Positions 32,989 through 42,332 are shown, counted from the stretch's first letter. The stretch is 64,000 nt of DNA from JBCCMQ01 sp039026235 (GCA_039026235.1 JBCCMQ010000011.1:75960-139959), one strand, 5' to 3'. A program made the numbers and translations. Notes: generated by a model not told the origin, from the sequence alone.

Positions 32989-35900
32989 ATGGAAACCCGG
33001 ACGTTTGAAAATCCGCGTATTGTCGCGCTCGCGATCCTGGTCATCGTGGCCGCTGGCCTGTCGGCGCTTTTGGCGTTGGGCCGCCAAGAAGACCCGACGA
33101 TAACCAACATCAACGCCACGGTGACAACGCTCTTTCCCGGGGCGGAACCCGACAGGGTCGAGGCGCTGGTGTCTTCTAAGCTCGAAGATGAGCTGAAATC
33201 GATACCGGAAATCTCTGTCATTGAATCGACATCGACGACCGGTGTTTCCGTCATTTCCGTTGAACTGGATGAAACCGTTGACCCCGCCATAATCGAGCAG
33301 GTCTGGACGGACGCGCGCAATGCCGTGGATGACGCGGCGCGCGCGTTCCCGGACGGCGTTTTCCCACCGGATTTTAACGCCGACGGATTGGGCGCCTTTG
33401 CTGCAATCGTGTCAATCGCCCCCACCTCCGATGTCGCCCCGTTCAGCATCACGGGCCGTTTCGCCGAAGCGCTTGCTGACGAAATGCGCAACGTTTCAGG
33501 GACCGATTTTGTTGAAATCTACGGGGCACCGGAAGAAGAAATCCTGGTCCGATTGGACCCTGCCCGCGCGGCCGCGCTGGGGCTCAGCGCGACCGAGGTG
33601 TCACGACTGATCGCATCCGCCGATGCAAAGGTGCAGGCGGGCCGTCTGCAGGGCGATGATGCCGATATCCTTCTCAGCGTCGCGGGCGAAATTGAAACAC
33701 TTTCCCGTATTGCAAGGATACCGTTGCGCGATGATGGACTGGGTGTCGTCACCCGTCTCGGTGATGTGGCCGAAATTACCCGTGGTCCAAGAACGCCTGC
33801 GGCCGAACATGCGCTGGCTGGTGGGCGCCCGGCGATCCTTGTTGCAGCGCAGCTTGCCGATGGCCTGCAGGTCGATGCCTGGATGGCACGGCTACAAGGC
33901 GCCTTGGCCGAGTTTGAAGCGACCTTGCCGCCTTCGCAGGCTGTAACGCTTGTTTTCGATCAATCGCTTTATACCGCCGACCGCCTGGCAGAGGTGGGGA
34001 CAAACATGGCCATCGGCATTAGCCTCGTCGTGGGCGTGCTGTTGATCACTCTGGGCATCTGGGCTGCCCTGATCGTGGCCGCGGTATTGCCGCTGGTCAG
34101 TCTGGCGACACTGGCCAGCATGAACATCATAGGTCTTCCCCTGCATCAGATGTCTGTGACCGGTCTGATCGTCGCACTGGGACTACTGGTTGATGCGGCA
34201 ATCGTGATGACGGACGAGATCCGGCAGCGCCTTGCCCGGGGCATGGCGCGTCTAGACGCGGTAGGGCAAGCGGTCCGGCGTCTTGCGGCACCGCTTCTGG
34301 CATCGACGATTACGACCGCGCTTAGCTTCACACCCATGATCCTTTTGCCCGGACCGGCCGGTGATTTCGTGGGCGCGATTGCCATCGCCGTGGTGCTGAT
34401 GCTGACATGGTCGCTGATCATCGCATTGGCCGTCACACCCGCCATCGCCGGTTGGACGCTGCCGCGCGGCGACGGACGCGGATGGCTCGCGACCGGCATC
34501 TCACCGGGTCGTCTGGGCCGCATGTTCCGCGCGTCTATTTCCTGGGGCATTCACAATCCGATCCGGTCGGTGATGCTGGCTCTGGTCCTTCCGGTGATCG
34601 GCTTTGCAAGCTTCCCGACGCTTACAGCGCAGTTCTTTCCCGGAGTCGACCGCGACCAGTTCCATATCGAGGTCGAATATGCGCCTGGCACATCAATCGA
34701 CAAAACGAGGGCCGGCGCGCTTGCGATGGATGCTTATCTGCGCATGCAGCCGGGCATTGAACAGGTCACCTGGGCCATAGGGAAAAGCGCACCATCGTTT
34801 TATTACAACGTCGTGGGCAACCGCGATAATGCGCCGGAATTTGCCCAGGCCCTGATCACCACTTCATCGCCCGATGCCACCGCCGCCTTGCTGCAGCCCT
34901 TGCAGGAAGACATGAACCGTACCTTCCCCGAAGCCCGCATCCTCGTGCGAGGCCTTGTGCAGGGTCCGCCGGTCGATGCACCGGTCGAATTTCGTCTTGT
35001 AGGACCCGACCTTGGCACGCTTCGCGCGTTGGGTGACAATGTGCGTGCCCTGCTTCTTGCGCAGGAAGAGGTGACGGTCGTGCGCGCTGGCCTCGAAGGC
35101 GGTGCACCCAAGATCAATGTCGATATTGATGAAGATCAGGCGGCGTTGGTGGGCCTTACCCTGGGCGATGTTGCAGGACAGCTGCGCGCGGCGCTGGATG
35201 GCGCCACGGGCGGAAGCCTTCTTGAAGGCACCGAGGACCTGCCGGTGCGCGTGCGTTTGGGCGACGGCCTGCGCGGTGATCTTGCCCGCATCGCCACCTT
35301 GCCAATCGTGCCCTCGACCACCAGCAGCAGCCTTGCGGCAGGCCAGTTTCCCGCCATACCGCTGTCGGCCATCGCAGAGGTGTCGCTTGAACCGGCGGCC
35401 ACCAGCATCCGCCGCCGCAACGGTGAACGCGTGAACACGATACAGGCGTTCCTGCAGCCCGGTGTCCTGCCGGAAGAGGCTTTGTCCGCCGCACGCACCG
35501 AACTGGCCGAAAGCGGTTTTGCCCTTCCCCAGGGTTACAAGCTTGAGTTCGGCGGGGATTCCGATGCCCGCGATGAGACGGTTACAAATCTTCTGGCATC
35601 GCTCGGCCTGATTGTGACCCTTTCGATTGCCACAGTCGTTCTGACTTTCAACTCATTCCGGCTCGCGGCCGTGACGTTCGTGGTGGCGGGTCTCTCGGCC
35701 GGTCTGTCGATCCTTGCTCTGGCGATCATGGGCTATCCCTTTGGCATCACAGCAATCATCGGCGTTATCGGCTCGATCGGAGTTTCGATCAATGCGGCGA
35801 TCATCATTCTGACCGGCCTCCAGGGCAATACGGCCGCGGCTTACGGTGACCGCAACGCTATGGTGGATGTCGTCATGGGATCTTCGAGGCACATCATCTC

Positions 35901-36135
35901 GACCACCATCACCACATTCGGCGGCTTTTTACCGTTGATCCTGGCGGGAGGCGGGTTCTGGCCACCCTTCGCGATGTCGATCGCGGGCGGCGTGCTGCTC
36001 TCGACCGTGGTCAGTTTCTACTTCACGCCGCAGATGTTCGCCTTGGTGCGGCCACGCCTGAAAGCGCAGAAACCCAAAGACCAGGATTTCGAGGACACGC
36101 CCGAGTTGCCCGGCCTTCGATTGGCGGCCGAATAA
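32989..36135 (+). CDS. RND efflux pump inner-membrane permease (AcrB/MexB superfamily)
   Basis: This 1048-residue protein is of normal AcrB-family length, with twelve predicted membrane segments and two large periplasmic loops. A GAGGAA site lies just before the ATG. The fourth-segment proton-relay region reads GLIVALGLLVDAAIVMTDEI, so Asp402 is present but the second Asp of the usual Asp-Asp pair is Ala403. The 'GVPGxS'-like and porter-domain patterns are divergent, indicating a branch separate from AcrB itself. It pumps an unknown hydrophobic or toxic compound. It forms an operon with the adaptor under the divergent TetR repressor. Confidence 0.92.
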   Translation: METRTFENPRIVALAILVIVAAGLSALLALGRQEDPTITNINATVTTLFPGAEPDRVEALVSSKLEDELKSIPEISVIESTSTTGVSVISVELDETVDPAIIEQVWTDARNAVDDAARAFPDGVFPPDFNADGLGAFAAIVSIAPTSDVAPFSITGRFAEALADEMRNVSGTDFVEIYGAPEEEILVRLDPARAAALGLSATEVSRLIASADAKVQAGRLQGDDADILLSVAGEIETLSRIARIPLRDDGLGVVTRLGDVAEITRGPRTPAAEHALAGGRPAILVAAQLADGLQVDAWMARLQGALAEFEATLPPSQAVTLVFDQSLYTADRLAEVGTNMAIGISLVVGVLLITLGIWAALIVAAVLPLVSLATLASMNIIGLPLHQMSVTGLIVALGLLVDAAIVMTDEIRQRLARGMARLDAVGQAVRRLAAPLLASTITTALSFTPMILLPGPAGDFVGAIAIAVVLMLTWSLIIALAVTPAIAGWTLPRGDGRGWLATGISPGRLGRMFRASISWGIHNPIRSVMLALVLPVIGFASFPTLTAQFFPGVDRDQFHIEVEYAPGTSIDKTRAGALAMDAYLRMQPGIEQVTWAIGKSAPSFYYNVVGNRDNAPEFAQALITTSSPDATAALLQPLQEDMNRTFPEARILVRGLVQGPPVDAPVEFRLVGPDLGTLRALGDNVRALLLAQEEVTVVRAGLEGGAPKINVDIDEDQAALVGLTLGDVAGQLRAALDGATGGSLLEGTEDLPVRVRLGDGLRGDLARIATLPIVPSTTSSSLAAGQFPAIPLSAIAEVSLEPAATSIRRRNGERVNTIQAFLQPGVLPEEALSAARTELAESGFALPQGYKLEFGGDSDARDETVTNLLASLGLIVTLSIATVVLTFNSFRLAAVTFVVAGLSAGLSILALAIMGYPFGITAIIGVIGSIGVSINAAIIILTGLQGNTAAAYGDRNAMVDVVMGSSRHIISTTITTFGGFLPLILAGGGFWPPFAMSIAGGVLLSTVVSFYFTPQMFALVRPRLKAQKPKDQDFEDTPELPGLRLAAE

Positions 36136-36246
36136 GCGGCACATCTGTGACAGCCACTGGCGCAGTGCCACTTGTAAGGCCTTGCGCCTTGGCACTGGGT
36201 CTGACGCCGCCTATACGGGCAGCGCGATCCAGTCAGAAGGTGCAGC

Positions 36247-36834
36247 ATGCGCAGCGCGAAAATCAGTCGCAAGACTGCGGAAACGGATGTGCTGGTTGAG
36301 ATAAATCTCGACGGAACAGGCACATACAGCAACGAAACCGGTATCGGGTTTTTCGACCATATGTTGGACCAGCTGTCCCGGCACGCGCTGATCGACATGA
36401 ATGTGCGGTGTGACGGGGATCTTCATATTGATGATCACCACACCGTCGAAGATGTCGGCATCGCCCTCGGCCAGGCCCTGGCCCAGGCCGTCGGTGACAA
36501 GAAGGGCATCCGGCGGTACGGCGCCTGCCTTTTGCCGATGGATGACGCGCTGGTGCGCGCCGCACTGGATCTTTCGGGGCGGTCTTACCTGGTCTGGAAC
36601 CTGGAGTTGCCGACAGCCAAGATCGGCACGTTTGACACCGAGCTGGTTCGTGAATTTTTCCAGGCGCTGTCAAGCAATGGCGGGATCACATTGCATGTCG
36701 ATGCGCTTAGCGGCGTCAACAGCCACCACATGGCCGAGGCTGCCTTTAAGGCTGTCGCGCGGGCCATGCGTGAGGCGTTAGAAACCGATCCGCGAAAATC
36801 CGAAGACGTTCCTTCGACAAAGGGCACGCTTTAG
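36247..36834 (+). CDS. hisB: Imidazoleglycerol-phosphate dehydratase
   Basis: This 195-residue monofunctional enzyme of histidine synthesis removes water from imidazoleglycerol phosphate to give imidazoleacetol phosphate. The Mn-binding histidine motifs are in GFFDHMLDQLSRH, IDDHHTVEDVGIALGQAL and the second repeat NSHHMAEAAFKAVARAM. The length matches HisB without a phosphatase domain. It opens the plus-strand his gene set; hisH follows after 19 bases. A region of about 110 bases upstream, after the RND gene, must contain the promoter. Confidence 0.97.
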   Translation: MRSAKISRKTAETDVLVEINLDGTGTYSNETGIGFFDHMLDQLSRHALIDMNVRCDGDLHIDDHHTVEDVGIALGQALAQAVGDKKGIRRYGACLLPMDDALVRAALDLSGRSYLVWNLELPTAKIGTFDTELVREFFQALSSNGGITLHVDALSGVNSHHMAEAAFKAVARAMREALETDPRKSEDVPSTKGTL

Positions 36835-36859
36835 CGCGGACCGAAAGGCGAGATTGGGT

Positions 36860-37501
36860 GTGCTGACGGTACTGATCGACTACGACTCGGGCAATCTGCA
36901 CTCGGCGGCGAAGGCTTTTGAACGCACGGCGGCTGAAACCGGCGGCGGCGACATCCTTGTCACCCGAGACCCCGAACAGCTTCTCCGTGCCGACCGGGTC
37001 GTGCTTCCGGGCGACGGAGCGTTCCCCCACTGCCGTGCGCAACTTTTTCAAAAGACCGGCCTGTTCGAGGCCTTGGAAGAAGTGGTGATCAGGCAAGCCC
37101 GGCCGTTCCTGGGTATATGCGTCGGCATGCAGCTGATGGCGAGTTGGGGACGCGAATACGAGGACACGCCCGGGTTTGACTGGATAAGCGGCGAAGTGGT
37201 TCCGATCAAACCGAAAGACCCCGCGTTGAAGGTGCCCCATATGGGCTGGAACGATTTGGTACTGGACATGCCCGATCATCCGGTGCTTGCGGGACTTGAA
37301 AGCGGCGATCATGCGTATTTCGTGCATTCGTATCATTTCGAGGTGGCCGCGCCCGAACTGCGCCTTGCCCATTGCGACTATGGTGGCGCGATCACGGCTG
37401 TCATCGGGCGCGATCACATGGTGGGCACACAGTTCCACCCCGAGAAAAGCCAGGCCAGCGGGTTGCGCCTGATTGCGAACTTCCTAGGCTGGAAGCCGTA
37501 A
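36860..37501 (+). CDS. hisH: Imidazole glycerol phosphate synthase, glutaminase subunit
   Basis: This class I glutamine amidotransferase supplies ammonia to HisF. The nucleophile Cys87 is in LGICVGMQL, and the His-Glu pair is in TQFHPEKS near the C-terminus. GTG at 36860 is chosen because a GGCGAGA site ends about seven bases upstream; a TTG two codons earlier (36854) is possible. The protein has 213 residues, usual for the family. hisA and hisF are found 2.4 kb further on, with unrelated genes between. Confidence 0.96.
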   Translation: MLTVLIDYDSGNLHSAAKAFERTAAETGGGDILVTRDPEQLLRADRVVLPGDGAFPHCRAQLFQKTGLFEALEEVVIRQARPFLGICVGMQLMASWGREYEDTPGFDWISGEVVPIKPKDPALKVPHMGWNDLVLDMPDHPVLAGLESGDHAYFVHSYHFEVAAPELRLAHCDYGGAITAVIGRDHMVGTQFHPEKSQASGLRLIANFLGWKP

Positions 37502-37543
37502 CGCCGGGCGCGTTCTTGCGTCCGCAAACGTGGACTGGCCTAA

Positions 37544-38848
37544 GTGTCGAAGACATACAATTGTGATTTTCTGGTGGTGGGCGGCGGAACCGCAGGGTTC
37601 GGCGCTGCCATAGCGGCAGGTCGGTTGGGCCTTGACGTCTGCCTGATCGAGGCTGGCTCTAAAATCGGTGGTGTGATGGCGTTTTGTCCGGGCATGCCCT
37701 GGGGCGCCGCCTTCCCCTGCGGTCACAGCATCGGCGGCATCATGGCCGAGCTGACCGACCGGCTGGCCGGTATGGATCCCCCTGCGGCCGAGCGGCGGCC
37801 CTGCGCGCTTGCCAATTTCGGTGACGAAATCCAGTACGATCACGATCTTGCAACCCTGACGATGTTCGAGATGCTGGAAGAGGCGGGCGTCCGTGTGCGC
37901 GTGAACGCAACGTCCATCGGACCACTGATGGACGGCAATCGCATCGATGCGGTTGAGGTCTTTGACCGAAGGGGGCTCCAGAAGATCCGTGCACGCATGG
38001 TGATCGATTGTTCCGGCGACGGGGATCTGTCGGCCAAGGCTGGCGTGCCCTACGAGTTGGGTGACGGAGCCGGCAATATGATGGGGGTAACCCTGTCTTT
38101 TCTGGTGGTCGGCGCAGACTGGTCTCGGGTCTTCGGCGGCAAAGATCCCTATTTTCGCGAGGCGGCGACGCGTGGCATCGCCGATGGTCGCCTGCACCCT
38201 GACCTGCACCAGCTTTACCTGATGAAGGGGTTTCACAGGGATACGGTTTTCTGCAATTCCGTGGTGATCCGCGGCGTCGACGGCACCGACCCCGCCTCTG
38301 TCGCCGAGGCAACGCAGGAGGGGCGTCGTCGGTGTTGGCAGCTGATGCAGTTTCTCAAAGAAGACATCGACGGCTTTCAAACAGCCCGTATGACCTTTCT
38401 TGGTCCGACGGTCGGCGTGCGCGAGACCCGCAAGCTTGAAGGTGTCTACCGCGTGACCGGAGCGGATCTGGCCCGAGCCGAAAAGTTCTTCGACGGGATT
38501 GTCGCCTGCGACAATCCGATCGACGATGTGATGCGCGGGCGGGATATGACCCATGATGCCATTGTCGGTGCAGGGGCTTACTATACGATCCCTTTCAGGT
38601 CGCTGGTGCCCAGAAAGATCACCAACCTTCTGTTCGCAGGGCGCATTCTGTCGGCCGATGCAACCGCATTCGCATCCGTGCGCGGTATGCCCCAATGCAT
38701 GACAATGGGACAAGCGGCAGGCACTGCAACGGCACTCGCACTGTATGACGATATTGCCGTACAGGCACTCGATCCCGCCCGCGTTGTGGCGGCTTTGCAG
38801 GCGCAGTCAGTCCGTGGAATAGGTGGTCAGGTCCTGCAGACCGTCTGA
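37544..38848 (+). CDS. FAD-dependent oxidoreductase (FAD_oxidored type)
   Basis: This 434-residue flavoprotein starts with GTG at 37544. The FAD motif is CDFLVVGGGTAGFGAAIAAGRLG with the ribose-binding Glu in VCLIEAGSKIGG. Other segments are GAFP-like GMPWGAAFPCGHSIGG, RARMVIDCSGDGDLSAKAG and RGMPQCMTMGQAAGTATALAL. This is the pattern of the FAD-dependent oxidoreductase family often annotated as succinate dehydrogenase-like or polysaccharide-associated. Reaction and substrate are unknown. It lies between hisH and hisA but has no known role in histidine synthesis. It ends 10 bases from the convergent DUF2147 gene. Confidence 0.85.
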   Translation: MSKTYNCDFLVVGGGTAGFGAAIAAGRLGLDVCLIEAGSKIGGVMAFCPGMPWGAAFPCGHSIGGIMAELTDRLAGMDPPAAERRPCALANFGDEIQYDHDLATLTMFEMLEEAGVRVRVNATSIGPLMDGNRIDAVEVFDRRGLQKIRARMVIDCSGDGDLSAKAGVPYELGDGAGNMMGVTLSFLVVGADWSRVFGGKDPYFREAATRGIADGRLHPDLHQLYLMKGFHRDTVFCNSVVIRGVDGTDPASVAEATQEGRRRCWQLMQFLKEDIDGFQTARMTFLGPTVGVRETRKLEGVYRVTGADLARAEKFFDGIVACDNPIDDVMRGRDMTHDAIVGAGAYYTIPFRSLVPRKITNLLFAGRILSADATAFASVRGMPQCMTMGQAAGTATALALYDDIAVQALDPARVVAALQAQSVRGIGGQVLQTV

Positions 38849-38858
38849 TGGTCGGACG

Positions 38859-39278
38859 CTACTGGATCCTGACCCAGACCTGACCATCGCAAACCATCGC
38901 TTTGCAGGCGGTTACGCGCAAACGGTTTTGGTCAAGCAAAGTCATCTTTGCCCGCGCTTCGACGTTCATGAGCGGGATGAAGACGCGCCCGTTGTCATAG
39001 CTGCCATTGCCCGCCGGTTCGATCCCCCAGAAAAGCTGACGCCCGACATTGGCGGTGCGCACCATCTGCCCGGCGGAGTTGAAGGCCTGCATGACCTTGC
39101 CGCAGATCTTCCCATCGCAAGGACCGATCAGAATATGCGAGGTCAGATCCTTCCGGTCGGGTTCAGTCTGCCACATGCCAAAGACCGGATCTTGGGCAAG
39201 AGCCGGCGACGACAGCATCAGTAAAACGCTCAGCGGCGCAAAGAGACGTCTCAGACCAGCGCAAATGTTTACGGACAT
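38859..39278 (-). CDS. DUF2147 secreted protein, copy 1
   Basis: The protein has 139 residues from the ATG at 39278, chosen because it opens a signal peptide (MSVNICAGLRRLFAPLSVLLMLSSPALAQ); the open frame extends further upstream. The mature part is a DUF2147 lipocalin-like beta barrel: FGMWQTEPDRKD, HILIGPCDGKICGKVM, TANVGRQLFWGI and the C-terminal CKAMVCDGQVWVRI. Paired cysteines suggest disulfides in the periplasm. Function of the family is unknown. It is a tandem paralogue of the gene at 39349 and both run antisense to the flanking his genes. Confidence 0.82.
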   Translation of the reverse strand: MSVNICAGLRRLFAPLSVLLMLSSPALAQDPVFGMWQTEPDRKDLTSHILIGPCDGKICGKVMQAFNSAGQMVRTANVGRQLFWGIEPAGNGSYDNGRVFIPLMNVEARAKMTLLDQNRLRVTACKAMVCDGQVWVRIQ

Positions 39279-39348
39279 GATGGAATCGCCTGAATCGAGT
39301 AACGGACCGGCCAACGCTAACAGACGCACATGTGTTATGCGATAACCG

Positions 39349-39738
39349 TTACCGAACCCGCTGCCATGTGCCGCCGTTTCGGCACACGCCCAGTACACAT
39401 CCGGAAACAGCAAGCCCATCGCCCGACAATTGTAATTTTGATCCGTATGTTCGGTCGCGATCCGGGGCATAGATCTTTCCCCTGCCATAGCGTCCGTCAC
39501 CAAGCGCCTGCATGTCCCAGATGATCTGCCGCCCCACGTTCGGGCTTTCGACCTGCTGGCCGGAGGAGTTGTAGGCACGCACAAGCGTTCCGCAGAACGC
39601 CTCGCCACAGGCCGAAACCTCTATGTGACCGAAATTGCCGTTGTCGTCGGGCGAAGACTGCCAAACACCTTCAAGCGGGTCGGCGGCGAACGCCGGCGCG
39701 GCTGCCACGGCAAAAACAAGTGCTAGACTTTTCAACAT
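39349..39738 (-). CDS. DUF2147 secreted protein, copy 2
   Basis: The protein has 129 residues from the ATG at 39738, with a GGGAGGA ribosome-binding site; the frame continues upstream without a plausible start. Signal peptide MLKSLALVFAVAAAPAFA ends at AFA-AD. The mature part aligns with copy 1: LEGVWQSSPDDNGN, HIEVSACGEAFCGTLV, SPNVGRQIIWDM and CVLGVCRNGGTWQRV, including both cysteine pairs. It is the upstream gene of the pair, whose promoter must lie between 39738 and hisA (39867), a region that also serves hisA. Function unknown. Confidence 0.85.
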   Translation of the reverse strand: MLKSLALVFAVAAAPAFAADPLEGVWQSSPDDNGNFGHIEVSACGEAFCGTLVRAYNSSGQQVESPNVGRQIIWDMQALGDGRYGRGKIYAPDRDRTYGSKLQLSGDGLAVSGCVLGVCRNGGTWQRVR

Positions 39739-39866
39739 CGGATCCTCCCGTTTTTGCACTTTTGCCATGCCAGGGTGAGGGTAGATCAAGCCTGACGTGG
39801 GGTCGCTTTGCATTCGGTGCGGTTCCGTGCCAATCCACTGCCAGCTAGGCAACGAGCGAGTGTGCA

Positions 39867-40601
39867 ATGATCCTCTATCCCGCCATCGACCTGAAAGACG
39901 GCGCTTGCGTCAGGCTGCTCAGGGGCGAGATGGCGGCGGCGACGGTTTTCAACGATGACCCGGCAGCGCAGGCAAAGGCGTTTGAGGACGCGGGATGCGA
40001 GTGGATTCATCTGGTTGATCTGAATGGCGCGTTCAGGGGCAAGCCCGTCAACGGTGCGGCCGTCGAGGCCATCTTGGGGTCGGTCAGCGTGCCGGCCCAG
40101 TTGGGTGGCGGTATCCGCGACATGGACACCATAGCAATGTGGATTGACCGTGGCATCGCGCGGGTCATCCTGGGGACCGTTGCCGTCGAAAACCCCGATC
40201 TGGTGCGGCAGGCCGCCAAAGCCTATCCGGGCAAGATTGCCATTGGACTCGACGCCCGCAACGGACGTGTTGCCACACGGGGCTGGGCCGAAGATACAAG
40301 CGTTCTGGTCTCGGACCTCGCGGCGGAATACGAAGACGCTGGCGTCGCGGCCCTGATATATACTGATATCGACCGGGATGGGGCCATGGGCGGGCCCAAC
40401 ATCGGCGCGACGGCCGCCCTGGCCAAGGCGGTGTCAATCCCCGTGATCGCCTCGGGCGGCGTATCGACATTGGATGATCTGATCGCATTGCGCGAAACCG
40501 GTGTGATTGCCGGAGCGATCTCTGGCCGCGCGCTTTACGACGGAGCCATTAATTTGGCGCAGGCGCTGTCGACCCTTCATGGTTCTCGTACTGGAACTTA
40601 G
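39867..40601 (+). CDS. hisA: Phosphoribosylformimino-5-aminoimidazole carboxamide ribotide isomerase
   Basis: This 244-residue TIM barrel performs the Amadori isomerisation of ProFAR in histidine synthesis. The catalytic aspartates are Asp8 (PAIDLKDG) and Asp129 (IGLDARNG). Phosphate-binding segments are QLGGGIRD and IPVIASGGVST. The gene is divergent from the DUF2147 pair and is followed by hisF after 47 bases, so it probably has its own promoter and drives hisA-hisF-hisE. Confidence 0.97.
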   Translation: MILYPAIDLKDGACVRLLRGEMAAATVFNDDPAAQAKAFEDAGCEWIHLVDLNGAFRGKPVNGAAVEAILGSVSVPAQLGGGIRDMDTIAMWIDRGIARVILGTVAVENPDLVRQAAKAYPGKIAIGLDARNGRVATRGWAEDTSVLVSDLAAEYEDAGVAALIYTDIDRDGAMGGPNIGATAALAKAVSIPVIASGGVSTLDDLIALRETGVIAGAISGRALYDGAINLAQALSTLHGSRTGT

Positions 40602-40648
40602 GCACTATTGCCCTTAGAAGACAGCGATCCCACCAGGATGCCGAACAG

Positions 40649-41410
40649 ATGTTAAAGACCCGCATCATTCCCTGCCTCGACGTGGCCGATGGCCGTGTGG
40701 TCAAGGGCGTGAACTTTGTGGATCTGCGCGACGCGGGCGACCCGGTTGATGCAGCGCAGGCCTATGACGCCGCTGGCGCGGACGAGCTTTGTTTTCTCGA
40801 CATCCACGCGACCCATGAAAACCGGGGGACCATGTACGACCTGGCGCGCAAGACGGCCGAAAAGTGCTTTATGCCCCTGACCATCGGCGGCGGCGTGCGA
40901 AGCCATGAAGATGTGCGCGCGCTTCTGCTCGCCGGTGCAGACAAGGTCAGTTTCAATTCCGCTGCCGTGGCCAACCCAGATGTGGTCAGCGAAGCAGCAA
41001 ATCGGTTTGGCGGCCAGTGCATTGTCGTGGCGATAGATGCCAAGACCGTGGCACCAGGCAAGTGGGAAATCTTCACCCACGGCGGGCGGCGTGCCACAGG
41101 TATCGACGCGGTCGAGTTCGCCCGCATGATCGAGAAGAAAGGTGCCGGAGAGATTTTGCTGACTTCAATGGACCGCGACGGCACCAAGGCCGGCTTCAAC
41201 CTGCCCCTGACGCGGGCGATTTCCGATGCAGTGCGTGTACCGGTGATCGCTTCGGGCGGCGTTGGCACCTTGGACCACCTAGTCGAGGGCGTCACCGAAG
41301 GCCACGCAAGCGCTGTTCTTGCCGCATCCATCTTCCACTTTGGAACGTTCACCGTGGGTCAGGCCAAATCCCATATGGCCGCCTCGGGCTTGCCGGTGCG
41401 CCTGATATGA
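40649..41410 (+). CDS. hisF: Imidazole glycerol phosphate synthase, cyclase subunit
   Basis: This 253-residue TIM barrel uses ammonia from HisH and PRFAR to make imidazole glycerol phosphate and AICAR. Catalytic Asp11 (IIPCLDVADGRVVKG) and Asp130 (VVAIDAK) are in place, as are TIGGGVRS and IASGGVGTLDH for phosphate binding. Length and start are standard. It overlaps hisE by ATGA (41407-41410), so the two are translationally coupled. Confidence 0.97.
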   Translation: MLKTRIIPCLDVADGRVVKGVNFVDLRDAGDPVDAAQAYDAAGADELCFLDIHATHENRGTMYDLARKTAEKCFMPLTIGGGVRSHEDVRALLLAGADKVSFNSAAVANPDVVSEAANRFGGQCIVVAIDAKTVAPGKWEIFTHGGRRATGIDAVEFARMIEKKGAGEILLTSMDRDGTKAGFNLPLTRAISDAVRVPVIASGGVGTLDHLVEGVTEGHASAVLAASIFHFGTFTVGQAKSHMAASGLPVRLI

Positions 41411-41721
41411 GCGTACTTGCTGATCTTGCCCGCACCATCGCGTCACGCCGCACGGCGGACCCGGATAAAAGCTGGACCGCTCGTTTACTTGCCCAGGGTC
41501 CCGAGAAATGCGCCGAAAAATTTGGGGAAGAGGCGATTGAGGCGGTCATCGAGGCGGTCAAGGAAGACCGCCAACATCTGGCGTCGGAAGCAGCTGATGT
41601 CATTTTTCATCTGATGGTGATGTTGGAATCGCGGGATGTCGCATGGGAAGACGTGGAAGCGGAACTTGCCCGCCGCGCGGGCACGTCCGGCATCAGCGAG
41701 AAAGCAACGCGCGGCAACTGA
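41407..41721 (+). CDS. hisE: Phosphoribosyl-ATP pyrophosphatase
   Basis: This 104-residue MazG-like four-helix protein hydrolyses PR-ATP to PR-AMP in the second step of histidine synthesis. The acidic metal-binding motifs are visible in EKFGEEAIEAVIEA and ASEAADVIFHLMVML. The true start is the ATG at 41407 inside the hisF stop; a longer reading in this frame from 41017 lies within hisF and is an artefact. hisI is not in the window. About 135 bases with no recognisable element separate it from the convergent CoA-binding gene. Confidence 0.96.
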   Translation: MSVLADLARTIASRRTADPDKSWTARLLAQGPEKCAEKFGEEAIEAVIEAVKEDRQHLASEAADVIFHLMVMLESRDVAWEDVEAELARRAGTSGISEKATRGN

Positions 41722-41855
41722 GCTGAAGGCGCAAGATTTCCCGGCGCAACTTACCCCGCAAAAGCGCATTGGGCCCAGGCAATCGCGCGTTACGTGACTT
41801 AATTCCGGTACGGCACATGCGGTCCGGAACACGCCTCACGAAATGGCCGGAAAGG

Positions 41856-42332
41856 TTACAGCCTGGAAGAAATGACACCGGTGTTGAAGCCCGCTTTGCG
41901 AAGTTCGCCGAAAAGCCGCTGGTATTCGATCTTCGGGCAACGATCCTGGATCACGGTCAGCCCGGCGGCTTGGGCCTTTGCTGCCGCCTCGGCATGGATG
42001 ACACCAATTTGCATCCAGACCGTCCTAAGTTTCGGAAGCACGGCAAGAGCTTCGTCCACGATGGGCGGAACGGCCGACGGGCGCCGAAAGATGTCGATCA
42101 TATCAACCCGTTCCGGGTCAGGGATGTCAGACAGGCTTGGGTAAATTTTGGCGCCGAAGACTTTATCTCCGGCATAGGCCGGATTGACCGGGATCACCTC
42201 GAACCCTTTGAGCGCCAGATAACGCGCAACAAAGTAGGACGCCCGCACCGGATTTGTTGAAACGCCCACGGCTGCGACCACTTTTGTGCTCTTCAGCACT
42301 CCACGCAGAAACGTTTGCGAGTATTGTTCCAT
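41856..42332 (-). CDS. CoA-binding domain protein (YccU-like)
   Basis: The protein has 158 residues when started at the ATG at 42332; an earlier start at 42356 adds eight residues. It is a Rossmann-type CoA-binding domain: KVVAAVGVSTNPVRASYFVARYL, FEVIPVNPAYAGDKVFGAKIYPSLSDI, VDMIDIFRRPSAVP and TVWMQIGVIHAEAAAKAQAAG. These match the small YccU family with the conserved catalytic-like cysteine in QDRCPKIEYQR. A regulatory or acyl-CoA role is assumed for the family; no reaction is established. Confidence 0.87.
   Translation of the reverse strand: MEQYSQTFLRGVLKSTKVVAAVGVSTNPVRASYFVARYLALKGFEVIPVNPAYAGDKVFGAKIYPSLSDIPDPERVDMIDIFRRPSAVPPIVDEALAVLPKLRTVWMQIGVIHAEAAAKAQAAGLTVIQDRCPKIEYQRLFGELRKAGFNTGVISSRL

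Noticed and set aside
37484..38713. 409-codon minus-strand open frame opposite the FAD oxidoreductase
   Set aside because: It is antisense to a clear flavoprotein gene and has no family pattern.
41017..41721. Long 234-residue reading of HisE
   Set aside because: Its first two thirds are an alternative frame within hisF. The real start is the ATGA overlap at 41407.
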